Positions 33,735 to 42,063 of a stretch of DNA of 64,000 bases are shown piece by piece; position 1 is the first letter of the stretch, and every line of letters starts with the position of its first letter. A program made the translations under genes and the position numbers. The DNA is taken from positions 310,001 through 374,000 of the forward strand of contig NZ_CP085839.1 in NCBI RefSeq assembly GCF_020715565.1. Direction: 5' to 3'. Source of the stretch: Nocardioides sp. Kera G14. Its GTDB lineage: Bacteria; Actinomycetota; Actinomycetes; Propionibacteriales; Nocardioidaceae. The notes under the pieces are model-generated. The model searched no databases, was not told the origin of the DNA, and worked only from the letters and a program-made list of their open reading frames with translations.

Positions 33735-35021
33735 ATGGTCGTGCAGTACGTCGAACCGACCCATCCGATCGTCGGTGCCGCCTACGCGATCCGGGACGCG
33801 TTGAACGATGTGGCCGACGTGAATCCTCTGTTCATGGCGCCCGCCGCTCAGGCAGAGGCCCTGCGGCAGCTGGTCGCCGCGCACAACCAACTCACCGAAC
33901 TGCAGGCACGCGTCATGGCATCCGCGACCCAGGTCGCCGACGACGCCGGGAAACATGACAGCGCAGCGTGGCTGGCGCACGAGACCCACCTCGGGCCGCG
34001 GGAAGCGAAGGCCCAGAAACGGCTTGCTGAAGCGTTGGAAGCATGGCCCGCTGTCGCGGCGGGGATGCGTGCCGGGGTGGTGAACCGCGAGCAGGCCGAG
34101 ATCATCGCCCGCGCCCTGAACGCCCTCCCGGACGACACTGCGGCTGAGTTGATCCCCCGCGCCGAGGCGCACCTCGTCGACGAAGCGTCGCGGTGGAACC
34201 CCAACCAACTCCGGGTCCTGGCCCGTCAGGTGTTGGACGTGATCGACCCCGACGGGACCGAGGCCCGCGAAGCCAAGAAGCTCGCCGCGGAGGAGAAGTC
34301 AGCGTTCCAGAAGACCCGGCTCAACTTCGCGAAGAAGCACGACGGCACCACCAAGATCACCATCGTCGTCCCCGACCTCACCGCCACCCGCCTCGCCCAC
34401 CTGCTGCACGCCTTCACCAGCCCCCGGCACGACCCCGCCGACAAGCAGGCACTCGCGGACGCGGCCGGCGATGAGGCGGGTGAGAGGGTGTGGTGGAAGC
34501 TGCCGAACAACAAGAAGCTCGGCCACGCGTTCTGCGAGCTGCTAGAGAACATCGACCCGAACTCGATGCCGCAACACGGCACCACCGGCACCGAACTCAT
34601 CGTCACCATCCCGCTGGCCGACCTGCGTCGCGACCTCGCCGCCGCCACCGTCCTCGGCCCCAACGGCGTCGAACGGATCACCGCCCACGAAGCCCGCCGC
34701 CTCGCCTGTGAGGCCGGGATCATCCCCGCCGTCCTCGACGGCAAGGGCCAGGTCCTTGATCTGGGCTGCACGGCACGCTTCGCGTCGAAGGCTCAGAAGA
34801 AGGCGCTCATGCTGCTCCGGGCGACCTGCAGCGAGGAAGGCTGCGACGTGCCGGCCGCCATGACCGAGGTCCACCACCTCAACCCTTGGTCCCAAGGCGG
34901 GAAGACCGACCTGAAGGACCTGGTCCTGCTCTGCAAACCCGGCCACCGCAGGATCCACTCACCCGACTACACGTACGAGCGCCTCCCCGACGGCACCATC
35001 CGGTTCTACCGCAGGACGTAG
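33735..35021 (+). CDS. DUF222/HNH endonuclease family protein (13E12 type)
   Basis: This 428-residue protein has a long helical DUF222 region, then a C-terminal HNH motif: VHHLNPWSQGGKTDLKDLVLLCKPGHRRIHS, with CSEEGCDV supplying a nearby CxxxxC. Such genes are found in many copies in actinobacterial genomes and may be selfish or defence-related; their natural role is unclear. AAGGAGGTG six bases before the ATG at 33735 fixes the start. The gene lies between a phosphatase and a tRNA-Lys gene, with 210 bases of otherwise empty sequence before it. Confidence 0.88.
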   Translation: MVVQYVEPTHPIVGAAYAIRDALNDVADVNPLFMAPAAQAEALRQLVAAHNQLTELQARVMASATQVADDAGKHDSAAWLAHETHLGPREAKAQKRLAEALEAWPAVAAGMRAGVVNREQAEIIARALNALPDDTAAELIPRAEAHLVDEASRWNPNQLRVLARQVLDVIDPDGTEAREAKKLAAEEKSAFQKTRLNFAKKHDGTTKITIVVPDLTATRLAHLLHAFTSPRHDPADKQALADAAGDEAGERVWWKLPNNKKLGHAFCELLENIDPNSMPQHGTTGTELIVTIPLADLRRDLAAATVLGPNGVERITAHEARRLACEAGIIPAVLDGKGQVLDLGCTARFASKAQKKALMLLRATCSEEGCDVPAAMTEVHHLNPWSQGGKTDLKDLVLLCKPGHRRIHSPDYTYERLPDGTIRFYRRT

Positions 35022-35058
35022 GAGCCAGTGCTCCACCCGTCCTACCCGACGCGGTCTG

Positions 35059-35131
35059 TAGGCCCTGTCGGGCTCGAACCGACGACCAGCGGATTAAAAG
35101 TCCGACGCTCTACCAACTGAGCTAAGGGCCC
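35059..35131 (-). tRNA. tRNA-Lys (TTT)
   Basis: The reverse strand gives acceptor GGGCCCT with AGGGCCT, D-arm GCTC-AGTTGGTA-GAGC, anticodon loop CTTTTAA, and T-arm GTCGG-TTCGAGC-CCGAC. The first anticodon-stem pair is a T-C mismatch. The discriminator A is followed by CA, so CCA is not encoded in full. Confidence 0.95.
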
Positions 35132-35236
35132 GGGGGTCCGCGAGGTGATCGACGGAGCCTCCGGCAGGGAGCCTACTGGCGGCCGTCCGCCCAGCCTGAA
35201 ACCGGGGGTCGCCCGCCCGAAGGACCCTGTGACGCA

Positions 35237-35266
35237 CCGAGGGCCGGGGAGATCCCCGGCCCTCGG
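35237..35266. terminator. Terminator hairpin downstream of tandem phosphatase
   Basis: A perfect 13-base stem (CCGAGGGCCGGGG and complement) closes an AGAT loop. It lies 18 bases beyond the stop codon of the minus-strand phosphatase gene. It also lies upstream of tRNA-Lys, which could prevent read-through into it. Confidence 0.8.
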
Positions 35267-35283
35267 CTTGGTTCAACTGCGGC

Positions 35284-37296
35284 TCACGGCCACAGGTAGT
35301 ACGTGGGGTTCGGGACCTTGTAGGTCTTGTCCGCGAACCCGCCGACGAGGTCGGAGTACTGGTCGCCCAGGTTGCCGACGATGTCGTAGTGCAGGTCGTT
35401 CTCGATGTGCTTGCGGGTGGCCGACTTGTACTCCTGCGTCGTGCACTTGAGGGAGCCGGCGATGCCCGTCACCGAGGTCGAGCAGTTGCTCGAGTTGATG
35501 TAGGACGGCACCTTGGTCGCGTCGTACGTCGTCGCTCCGGTGAGCCACTTGGTGAAGTAGAGCGCCGGGGTGAAGAGCGGGGCGCCCTTGCTGTCGACGA
35601 AGCCCACCTGGGTGAGGTTCTCGACCGAGGCCTCGGCCTGGTCACTCGTGCGACCGGTGACACCGATGATCGTGCAGCCGGCGGCCTTGGCGGCCTTGGC
35701 GAGCGCTACCGAGCCGGGGACGGCCGGGAACTTCTTGTTGAGCGTCCAGTCCGCACCGATGGCGGCGTCGTAGACGAACTTCATCGCCCCGTCCTCCATG
35801 TCGTAGTTCCACAGCGTGGTGTCATCGCTGTCGAGCACGATCGCGGGCTTGTTCGGCACCTTGGCGGGGTGGGCGAGGTTGTACTTCGCGGTGTTGTAGT
35901 TGGCGCGCGCGCGGACGAGGGTGCGATGCGCCCGACGCTTGGCCTTGCGAGACTTGTGCTTCGCCTTGCGGACGGCGGTCTTGGCCTTCCTGAGCATCTT
36001 GGCGGTGTGCGCGACGACTGCCGGGGCGGCCGCGTGGGCAGCGGTGACGGCGGCGATCCGGTTCACCTGAGTCTTGCAGTCCGTGGCGATCCGGGAGCTC
36101 CAGGACTTCATCAGACCGGTCACCTCGGTGATGTACGCGGACGAGGTCTTGTCGGCGATGCCGGTCGAGGACGGCGCGTTGTAGTACGCGCGGATCTCGG
36201 CCCGGACCGGGTCGATGTTGGGGATCCCGTCACCCTTCGCGGCGGCGGTCGCCACCGTGGTGAGCGGCGCCATCGTGTACGTCGTCGCCGGCTGCAGCGT
36301 CGCGGACTCGTCGTCGGAGCCGATGTGGACCGCGTCGAGGTTGGGGCTGGCGAGGAAGTACGTCGGGTTGGGGATCTTCCAGGCCTTGTTGGCGTATCCG
36401 CCCCAGAGGTCGGAGAGCTGGTCACCGACGTTGCCGACGATCTCCACGCCGTCAGCGTCCTCGATGTGCTCACGCGTCTGGGCCTTGTACTCGACCGTCG
36501 TGCACTTGTAGGAGTGCGGGATCCCGGTGACGGTCGTGGAGCACTCGCCACTCTTGATGTAGTCCGGCACGGTGCTGGCGTCGTACGTCGTCGCGCCGGT
36601 CTCCCACTTGGTGAAGACGTGGCTGTCCGGGATCAGAGGGTCGCCCGAGCTGGTGGTGAAACCGGCGGCCTTGAGGTTGTCGATCGTGGCCTGCTTCTGC
36701 GAGGCCGGGCGGCCGGTGACGACGTACAGCGCGTAGCCCTTGGCCGCGAGGTCCTTGACCAGGGCGGGCGTGCCGGGGACGGCGGGGAAGCAGAAGGCGC
36801 CGCCGACCTCGTCACCGTTCGGGCAGCTGAAGTCGGTGTTGTCAGCGTTCTTGCCCGTCACCCACTGGGCGTTGGTCGTGCCGTTGTAGTTGAAGTTGGA
36901 CCCCTTGTCCTCGTAGTCGTAGTTCCAGAGGAGGGTGTCGTCGGTGTCGAAGACGATCGCCTTCGTGCCCTTGTCGGCGTCGCTGAGCGCCGGGTACTGG
37001 GCCTCGATCTGGCCGATGATCCCGGAGACCTCGCTGATGTAGCTCGACGAGGTGCGGTCCGCCAGGCCCCCCGACGCGTTGTAGTAGGCGCGGATCGCGG
37101 ACTTCACGGAGTCGACGTTCGGGATGGCTTCGCCGGACGACGGCAGGGTGACGCTGCCGGTGGTGGGGTCGACCTTGAAGGTGTAGCTGCTGGGCGGCGT
37201 CAGCGATGAGCCGGCTGCCAGGGCCGGTGTGGCCGTGGCGGTGAGTGCGGTGGCCAGCGCGGCTGCGGCCACGATGGCGGGGCGTCGGAATGACAC
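35284..37296 (-). CDS. Secreted tandem HAD-family acid phosphatase
   Basis: This 670-residue protein has a Sec signal peptide and two HAD phosphatase domains (class B acid phosphatase-like). Both copies keep the set: IVFDTDDTLLWN and IVLDSDDTTLWN for motif I, VVTGRP and GVTGRT for II, FTKWETG and FTKWLTG for III, VGNVGDQLSDL and VGNLGDQYSDL for IV. Between them is a basic linker (KAKTAVRKAKHKSRKAKRRAHR). The start is GTG at 37296 with GGGAG before it. Single-domain relatives are about half as long, so this is an internal duplication. It probably removes phosphate from external organic esters. Confidence 0.88.
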   Translation of the reverse strand: MSFRRPAIVAAAALATALTATATPALAAGSSLTPPSSYTFKVDPTTGSVTLPSSGEAIPNVDSVKSAIRAYYNASGGLADRTSSSYISEVSGIIGQIEAQYPALSDADKGTKAIVFDTDDTLLWNYDYEDKGSNFNYNGTTNAQWVTGKNADNTDFSCPNGDEVGGAFCFPAVPGTPALVKDLAAKGYALYVVTGRPASQKQATIDNLKAAGFTTSSGDPLIPDSHVFTKWETGATTYDASTVPDYIKSGECSTTVTGIPHSYKCTTVEYKAQTREHIEDADGVEIVGNVGDQLSDLWGGYANKAWKIPNPTYFLASPNLDAVHIGSDDESATLQPATTYTMAPLTTVATAAAKGDGIPNIDPVRAEIRAYYNAPSSTGIADKTSSAYITEVTGLMKSWSSRIATDCKTQVNRIAAVTAAHAAAPAVVAHTAKMLRKAKTAVRKAKHKSRKAKRRAHRTLVRARANYNTAKYNLAHPAKVPNKPAIVLDSDDTTLWNYDMEDGAMKFVYDAAIGADWTLNKKFPAVPGSVALAKAAKAAGCTIIGVTGRTSDQAEASVENLTQVGFVDSKGAPLFTPALYFTKWLTGATTYDATKVPSYINSSNCSTSVTGIAGSLKCTTQEYKSATRKHIENDLHYDIVGNLGDQYSDLVGGFADKTYKVPNPTYYLWP

Positions 37297-37337
37297 GTGC
37301 TGCTCCCGAGGGATCGATCGGATGGAATCCGTCGAGG

Positions 37338-37679
37338 CTAGGGAGAAAGTGTGTCGATCGGAAGAACATCCGGTGTCGCCGGTGAAACCGAGGTTTCGTC
37401 TGTGACCGTCGATGGGTCGGATGTTTCGTTCTGCTTCTGCGCCCGGGCGACGTAGCGACGCACGCCCTCGCTGATCGCCCAGCAGCCGAGGGTGATGGCC
37501 ACCCAGCGCTCCATCAGCGTGGTGAAGGTGATCGAGTGGTGCAGGCACTGGATCACTGCCGGGGAGGCGACGAGTGTGGCGACGATCAGGAGGGGCACCG
37601 AGACGCCGCCGGGCCGGAGCCCCTTGAGCATCGTGCCGCGGTCGCGGAGCAGGTCCGGGTCGAGGGCCTCGGTGGTCAT
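37338..37679 (-). CDS. Small membrane protein coupled to flhA
   Basis: This 113-residue protein has two membrane helices (about residues 25-45 and 55-73), a short acidic N-terminus and a Thr/Ser/Pro-rich tail. I do not recognise it. Its ATG overlaps the stop of flhA by four bases (ATGA), so it is translated with flhA. A helper role in export or motility is possible, but nothing in it proves that. Confidence 0.6.
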   Translation of the reverse strand: MTTEALDPDLLRDRGTMLKGLRPGGVSVPLLIVATLVASPAVIQCLHHSITFTTLMERWVAITLGCWAISEGVRRYVARAQKQNETSDPSTVTDETSVSPATPDVLPIDTLSP

Positions 37680-39745
37680 GCCATCACCGCGAGGCTCGCG
37701 GGCATCTCCGCCCGCTCGCCGGTGACGATGCCGACGGAGCGGACCGAGGTGGCGCCGGTGATCTCGGAGTAGGAGAGGACGGGCATCCGCTCGAGCGCGG
37801 GCTCGACCAGGCGGCGTACGGCGAACCGGAGCTGCGGGGCGCAGACCAGGACCGGACGGGCACCGGTGTTCTCGGCGGCGGTGGCGAAGTTCGAGAGTGC
37901 GATGAGGATGTTCTGGCCGAGCTCGGGATCGATCGCGAGGACCGCGCCGGCGTCGCTGCTGCGGAGGCTCTCGAACATGTTCTGCTCGAGCACCGGGTCG
38001 AAGCTGATCGCCGAGACGGCGCCGTCGGAGAGGTACGGCGCGACGAGGGCCGGGCCGAGCGCCATCCGGGCGGACTCGACGAGGCCGTCGACGTCCTTGC
38101 TGACCGCGGCGCGCAGCGAGAGCGCCTCGAAGATCCGGACCAGGTCGCGGACCGCGACGCCCTCGTCGAGCAGCCCGCGCAGCACGCGCTGGATCTCGCC
38201 GAGACTGAGCTGCACCGGGGTGAGCTCCTCGATGACGACGGGATGCGTGCGGCGGACGACGTCGGTGAGGAGCCGGACGTCCTCGCGGCCGAGCAGGCGC
38301 CCGGCGTGCTTGGTGACGACCTCGGACAGATGGGTCGTGATGACGGAGGCGCGGTCGACGACCGTGGCGCCGGAGATCTCAGCCTGGTGGCGCATCTCGG
38401 CGGGGATCCACTTGGCGTCCAGCCCGAAGACCGGTTCACGGGTCGCGGTGCCCGGCAGCGAGTTGAGCATGTCGCCGATCGCCAGCACCGTGTCGCGCGG
38501 CGCGGCACCACGCGCCACCTCGACGCCGAAGAGTGTGATGGCGTACGTCGAGTTCGGCAGCTCCAGGTTGTCGCGGGTGCGCACCGGCGGGATGACGATG
38601 CCGAGCTCGCCGGCGATCTTCCTGCGCAATGCCTTGACCCGGTCGAGCAGGTCGCCGCCGGTGGTCGCGTCGACGAGGTCGATGATGTCGGCGCTGAGCT
38701 CGAGGCCGAGCGGGTCGACGAGGATCTCGCTGGCCAGCGACTCGGGGGAGTCGCTGGGCGCGGCTGGCCCGCCGTCCGGCGTACCGGCGCCGGCGAGTGC
38801 GATCTCGGCCGGCGTGCTCTCGTCGATGCGGGAGGCGAAGACGAGCATCAGGCCACCGACGAGGAGGAAGGGCAGTTTCGGGAGGCCGGGGATGAGGCAG
38901 AGCGAGAGCGCGGCGAAGCCGGCGATGCGCAGCGGCGCCTTGCGCTTGCCGATCTGCGACAGGATGTCCGAGCCCATGTCCTCGTCGGAGACCGAGCGGG
39001 TGACGATGAGGCCGGTCGCGACGGAGAGCAGCAGCGCGGGGATCTGGGAGACGAGGCCGTCGCCGACGCTGAGAAGCGAGTAGGTGTTGATCGCCTCGCT
39101 GATCGGCATGTGCGACTGGAGGACACCGATGCCGAAGCCGCCGACGAGGTTGACGACGGTGATGAAGATGGCCGCGACCGCGTCGCCCTTCACGAACTTC
39201 GAGGCACCGTCCATCGCGCCGTAGAAGTCGGCCTCGGCGTGGACCTCCTCGCGGCGCTTGCGGGCCTGGTCCTCGTCGATGAGGCCTGAGTTGAGGTCGG
39301 CGTCGATCGCCATCTGCTTGCCGGGCATGGCGTCGAGGGTGAAGCGGGCCCCGACCTCGGCCACCCGGCCGGCACCGTTGGTGATGACCATGAACTGGAT
39401 GATCAAGAGGATCACGAAGACGATCAGGCCGACGATGAGCGAGCCGCCGACGACGAAGTGGCCGAAGGTGCCGATCACCTTGCCGGCGAAGCCGTGGAGC
39501 AGGACCAGTCGGGTCGCGGAGACGTTGAGAGCGAGCCGGAAGAGCGTCATCACGAGCAGGATCGACGGGAACGCCGCGAAGTCCAGCGGCTTCTCCACGA
39601 ACATCGCCGTGAGCAGGATGAGGAGGGCACCGGCGATGTTGAAGGCGATCAGCATGTCGAGCATGAATGCCGGCAGCGGCACGACGAGCATGATCACGAT
39701 CAGGACGATGCCGACGGGCACGCCGAGCTTGGTGAGCTGCTTCAA
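37676..39745 (-). CDS. flhA: Flagellar export gate protein FlhA
   Basis: This 689-residue protein has eight membrane segments in the first half and the FHIPEP signature region (ARFTLDAMPGKQMAIDADLNSGLI), then a cytosolic domain that binds export chaperones. FlhA forms the nonameric ring of the type III flagellar export gate and takes part in proton-driven export. I prefer the TTG at 39745, which has GGAAGG eight bases upstream, over one eight codons earlier. It is separated from flhB by a seven-gene cassette, while in most flagellar loci flhB and flhA are adjacent. A FliA-like promoter candidate lies upstream. Confidence 0.95.
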   Translation of the reverse strand: MKQLTKLGVPVGIVLIVIMLVVPLPAFMLDMLIAFNIAGALLILLTAMFVEKPLDFAAFPSILLVMTLFRLALNVSATRLVLLHGFAGKVIGTFGHFVVGGSLIVGLIVFVILLIIQFMVITNGAGRVAEVGARFTLDAMPGKQMAIDADLNSGLIDEDQARKRREEVHAEADFYGAMDGASKFVKGDAVAAIFITVVNLVGGFGIGVLQSHMPISEAINTYSLLSVGDGLVSQIPALLLSVATGLIVTRSVSDEDMGSDILSQIGKRKAPLRIAGFAALSLCLIPGLPKLPFLLVGGLMLVFASRIDESTPAEIALAGAGTPDGGPAAPSDSPESLASEILVDPLGLELSADIIDLVDATTGGDLLDRVKALRRKIAGELGIVIPPVRTRDNLELPNSTYAITLFGVEVARGAAPRDTVLAIGDMLNSLPGTATREPVFGLDAKWIPAEMRHQAEISGATVVDRASVITTHLSEVVTKHAGRLLGREDVRLLTDVVRRTHPVVIEELTPVQLSLGEIQRVLRGLLDEGVAVRDLVRIFEALSLRAAVSKDVDGLVESARMALGPALVAPYLSDGAVSAISFDPVLEQNMFESLRSSDAGAVLAIDPELGQNILIALSNFATAAENTGARPVLVCAPQLRFAVRRLVEPALERMPVLSYSEITGATSVRSVGIVTGERAEMPASLAVMA

Positions 39746-39790
39746 CGCAGGCCTTCCGGGACGGAGCAACGGGTGAGTTGCGCCGTCCGT

Positions 39791-39841
39791 GGCGCCGATC
39801 AGCTGATCTCCATCCTGGTGATCAGTCCGCCTATCGGCGCC
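39791..39841. other. Nested inverted repeat between kinase gene and flhA
   Basis: Outer arms GGCGCCGAT and ATCGGCGCC (9 bases, perfect) enclose inner arms CTGATC and GATCAG. It lies after the stop of the histidine kinase gene and before flhA. It may end the cassette transcript or act on flhA leader RNA. Confidence 0.5.
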
Positions 39842-39857
39842 GCCACGTCGGACCTGA
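39831..39857 (-). promoter_or_regulatory. Candidate FliA-type promoter for flhA
   Basis: On the minus strand TCAG (39854-39857), 15 bases, then GCCGATAG (39831-39838) resembles the flagellar sigma consensus TAAA-N15-GCCGATAA. The -10 has one mismatch, the -35 two. It would leave a leader of about 80 bases before flhA. Confidence 0.35.
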
Positions 39858-39874
39858 GCGGTCCGAGCCAGGGC

Positions 39875-41275
39875 TCAGAGGGTCACGGTGATGGTCGTGT
39901 CGCCGGGCTCGGAGGCCAGAGAGACCGTGCCGCCGTGCGACTCGACGATCGCCTGCACGAGCGCGAGGCCGAGACCGGCCCCGCCCTCGGCGCCGGAGCG
40001 CTGCCGCGAGGAGTCACCGCGGACGAACCGCTGGAAGGCGCTCGGGACCAGCTCGGGCTCGAAGCCGGGCCCGTCATCGTGCACGGAGAACCCGGTGGAG
40101 GTGGTCGTGACCGTCACGGTCGTGCCGGCCGGGGTGTGCTTGCGAGCGTTGTTCAGCAGGTTGGTCGCCACCTGGTGCAGGGCCATCTGGTCGCCCTCGA
40201 CCTGGACCCGGTCACCGGCGGCCAGCCGCCAGTGATGGTCGGAGTCCACGACGCGCGTGTCGGAGACGACCTCCGCGAGCAGCTTGCTGAGGTCGACCTC
40301 CTCGCGGACCGGCGGTCGCCCGGCGTCCAGTCGCGCGAGCTGCAGCAGGTCCTCGACCAACCTGCTCATCCGCGCGGACTCCTCCTTGACCTTGGCGATC
40401 GCGGCGGGCATCTGCTCCGGTCGTTGTGAGGCCAGGTCGGCGTAGCCGCGGATCGTGGTCAGCGGTGTACGAAGCTCGTGCGACGCGTCGGCGACGAATC
40501 GGCGCACCTGCTGCTCGGAGCGCTCTCGTGCCGCCAGTGAGGACTCGACGTGCTCCAGCAGGACATTGAGGGCGGCGCCCACGGCGCCGACCTCGGTGCG
40601 TTCGTCGGTCAGCCTCGCCGGCACGCGCGAGGTCACGCCGACGTCACCGTCGGCGAGCGGGAGCTGGGCGACCTCGTGGGCGGTGCTGGCGACCTCACGC
40701 AGCGGCCCGAGTTGTCGGCGGACGATCAGCAGGCCGACCGCGGTCGCGGTGATGAGCCCGACGACGATGAAGCCGAGCTCCCACCGCACGAGGGAGGTGA
40801 CGACGTCGTCGACCTCGGCGACGGGGAGGCCTGAGACCACGACCGCGCCGCTGGTCCCGTCGGTGTCGGAGACGTCGACCTCCTGCGCCACCACGCGGTA
40901 GGTGCCATACCCCGGGACGTCGACGTCGTGCAGGGCACCGTCGGTCGGCACCGCGGCCAGGTCCGTCGCCTGTGCGAGGTCCACCGCCTCCTGCTCGCCG
41001 TTGCCATGCCCGAGGATCACGGCCTTCGGGGTGCTGCCTCCCACGACAGCGACCAGGGTGCCGGCCTCCTGGTTCCGGCCCTGGAAGATCGAGTCGATCG
41101 CGTCCGCCGGGCCTCGGCTGTGCCAGCGGTCGGCGGTGCGGACGACGTCCTTGTCGAGGCGGTCTCCGAGGTAGGAGTGCAGTGCGAGCGCGGTCAGGGT
41201 CGCCACCAGCAGCGAGACGGCCAGGACCAGGGCGACCGTCGTCGCCACCAGGCGGGTCGTCAGGGAGCGGCGCAC
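39875..41275 (-). CDS. Sensor histidine kinase
   Basis: This 466-residue kinase has two membrane helices (about residues 8-28 and 170-190) with an extracytoplasmic sensor part of 140 residues, then HAMP, the H-box FVADASHELRTPLTTIRGYAD, the N-box ATNLLNNARKHTP and G-boxes DDGPGFEPELV and GAGLGLALVQAIVESHGG. The start is GTG at 41275, two bases after the stop of the response regulator. The sensor part has no known domain. Its pairing with the matrix-like genes before it suggests it senses an envelope or surface state. Confidence 0.9.
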   Translation of the reverse strand: MRRSLTTRLVATTVALVLAVSLLVATLTALALHSYLGDRLDKDVVRTADRWHSRGPADAIDSIFQGRNQEAGTLVAVVGGSTPKAVILGHGNGEQEAVDLAQATDLAAVPTDGALHDVDVPGYGTYRVVAQEVDVSDTDGTSGAVVVSGLPVAEVDDVVTSLVRWELGFIVVGLITATAVGLLIVRRQLGPLREVASTAHEVAQLPLADGDVGVTSRVPARLTDERTEVGAVGAALNVLLEHVESSLAARERSEQQVRRFVADASHELRTPLTTIRGYADLASQRPEQMPAAIAKVKEESARMSRLVEDLLQLARLDAGRPPVREEVDLSKLLAEVVSDTRVVDSDHHWRLAAGDRVQVEGDQMALHQVATNLLNNARKHTPAGTTVTVTTTSTGFSVHDDGPGFEPELVPSAFQRFVRGDSSRQRSGAEGGAGLGLALVQAIVESHGGTVSLASEPGDTTITVTL

Positions 41276-41277
41276 GG

Positions 41278-42018
41278 TCAGGCGCTCGACGTACCGGCGG
41301 CGGGCTTGAGCACGTAGCCCACGCCGCGCATGGTGTGGATCATGGGCTCGCGACCGGCGTCGATCTTCTTGCGCAGGTAGGAGATGAAGAGCTCGACCAC
41401 GTTGTCCTGGCCCGCGAAGTCGTAGTTCCACACCCGATCCAGCATCTGCGCCTTGGAGAGCACCCGCTTCGGATTGCGCATCATGTAGCGCAGCAGCTGG
41501 AACTCGGTCGGCGTCAGGTTGATCTCCTCGCCGGCGCGCCGGACCTCGTGGGCGTCCTCGTCCATGGTGAGGTCCCCGACGGTCAGCTGCGAGGAGGCGT
41601 CCACCTGACGGGCGCCGGCCCGACGGAGCAGCCCGCGAAGGCGTACGATGACCTCCTCGAGGCTGAACGGCTTGGTGACGTAGTCGTCGCCGCCCGCGGA
41701 GAGTCCTGCGATCCTGTCCTCGACCGCGTCGCGTGCGGTGAGGAACACGACCGGGAGCTCCGGGCGCAAGCCGCGGATACGTCGCAGCACCTCCACGCCG
41801 TCGAAGTCGGGGAGCATGACGTCGAGGACGACGGCGTCCGGTTCGAACTCCCTGGCCGCGTTGACCGCCTTGAGGCCCGTGTGGGCCATGGCCGTCTCCC
41901 AGCCCTCGTAGCGCAGCGCCATGCAGATCAGCTCCGCGATGTTGGTCTCGTCATCGACGACGAGTATCCGCAGCGGTGATCCGTCGGCGCGGAGGAGCTC
42001 CGTCTGGGTCTGGGTCAT
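41278..42018 (-). CDS. OmpR/PhoB-family response regulator
   Basis: This 246-residue regulator has a receiver domain (ILVVDDE, phosphoacceptor Asp in VVLDVMLPDFDG, LTARDAVEDR, and Lys in YVTKPFSLEE) and a winged-helix DNA-binding domain (INLTPTEFQLLRYMMRNPKRVLSKAQML and DNVVELFISYLRKKID). It is the partner of the histidine kinase after it. It follows the GT2-GtrA gene by 45 bases. I do not see its binding site; likely targets are the cassette or the flagellar genes. Confidence 0.92.
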   Translation of the reverse strand: MTQTQTELLRADGSPLRILVVDDETNIAELICMALRYEGWETAMAHTGLKAVNAAREFEPDAVVLDVMLPDFDGVEVLRRIRGLRPELPVVFLTARDAVEDRIAGLSAGGDDYVTKPFSLEEVIVRLRGLLRRAGARQVDASSQLTVGDLTMDEDAHEVRRAGEEINLTPTEFQLLRYMMRNPKRVLSKAQMLDRVWNYDFAGQDNVVELFISYLRKKIDAGREPMIHTMRGVGYVLKPAAGTSSA

Positions 42019-42063
42019 GGCTACAAGCCTCCATCCTGATTCTGGGAGTCTCCCGAGATCACG

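Noticed and set aside
33735..35021. DUF222-HNH gene as part of an insertion sequence or group II intron
   Set aside because: No terminal inverted repeats, target duplications or reverse transcriptase are visible around it.
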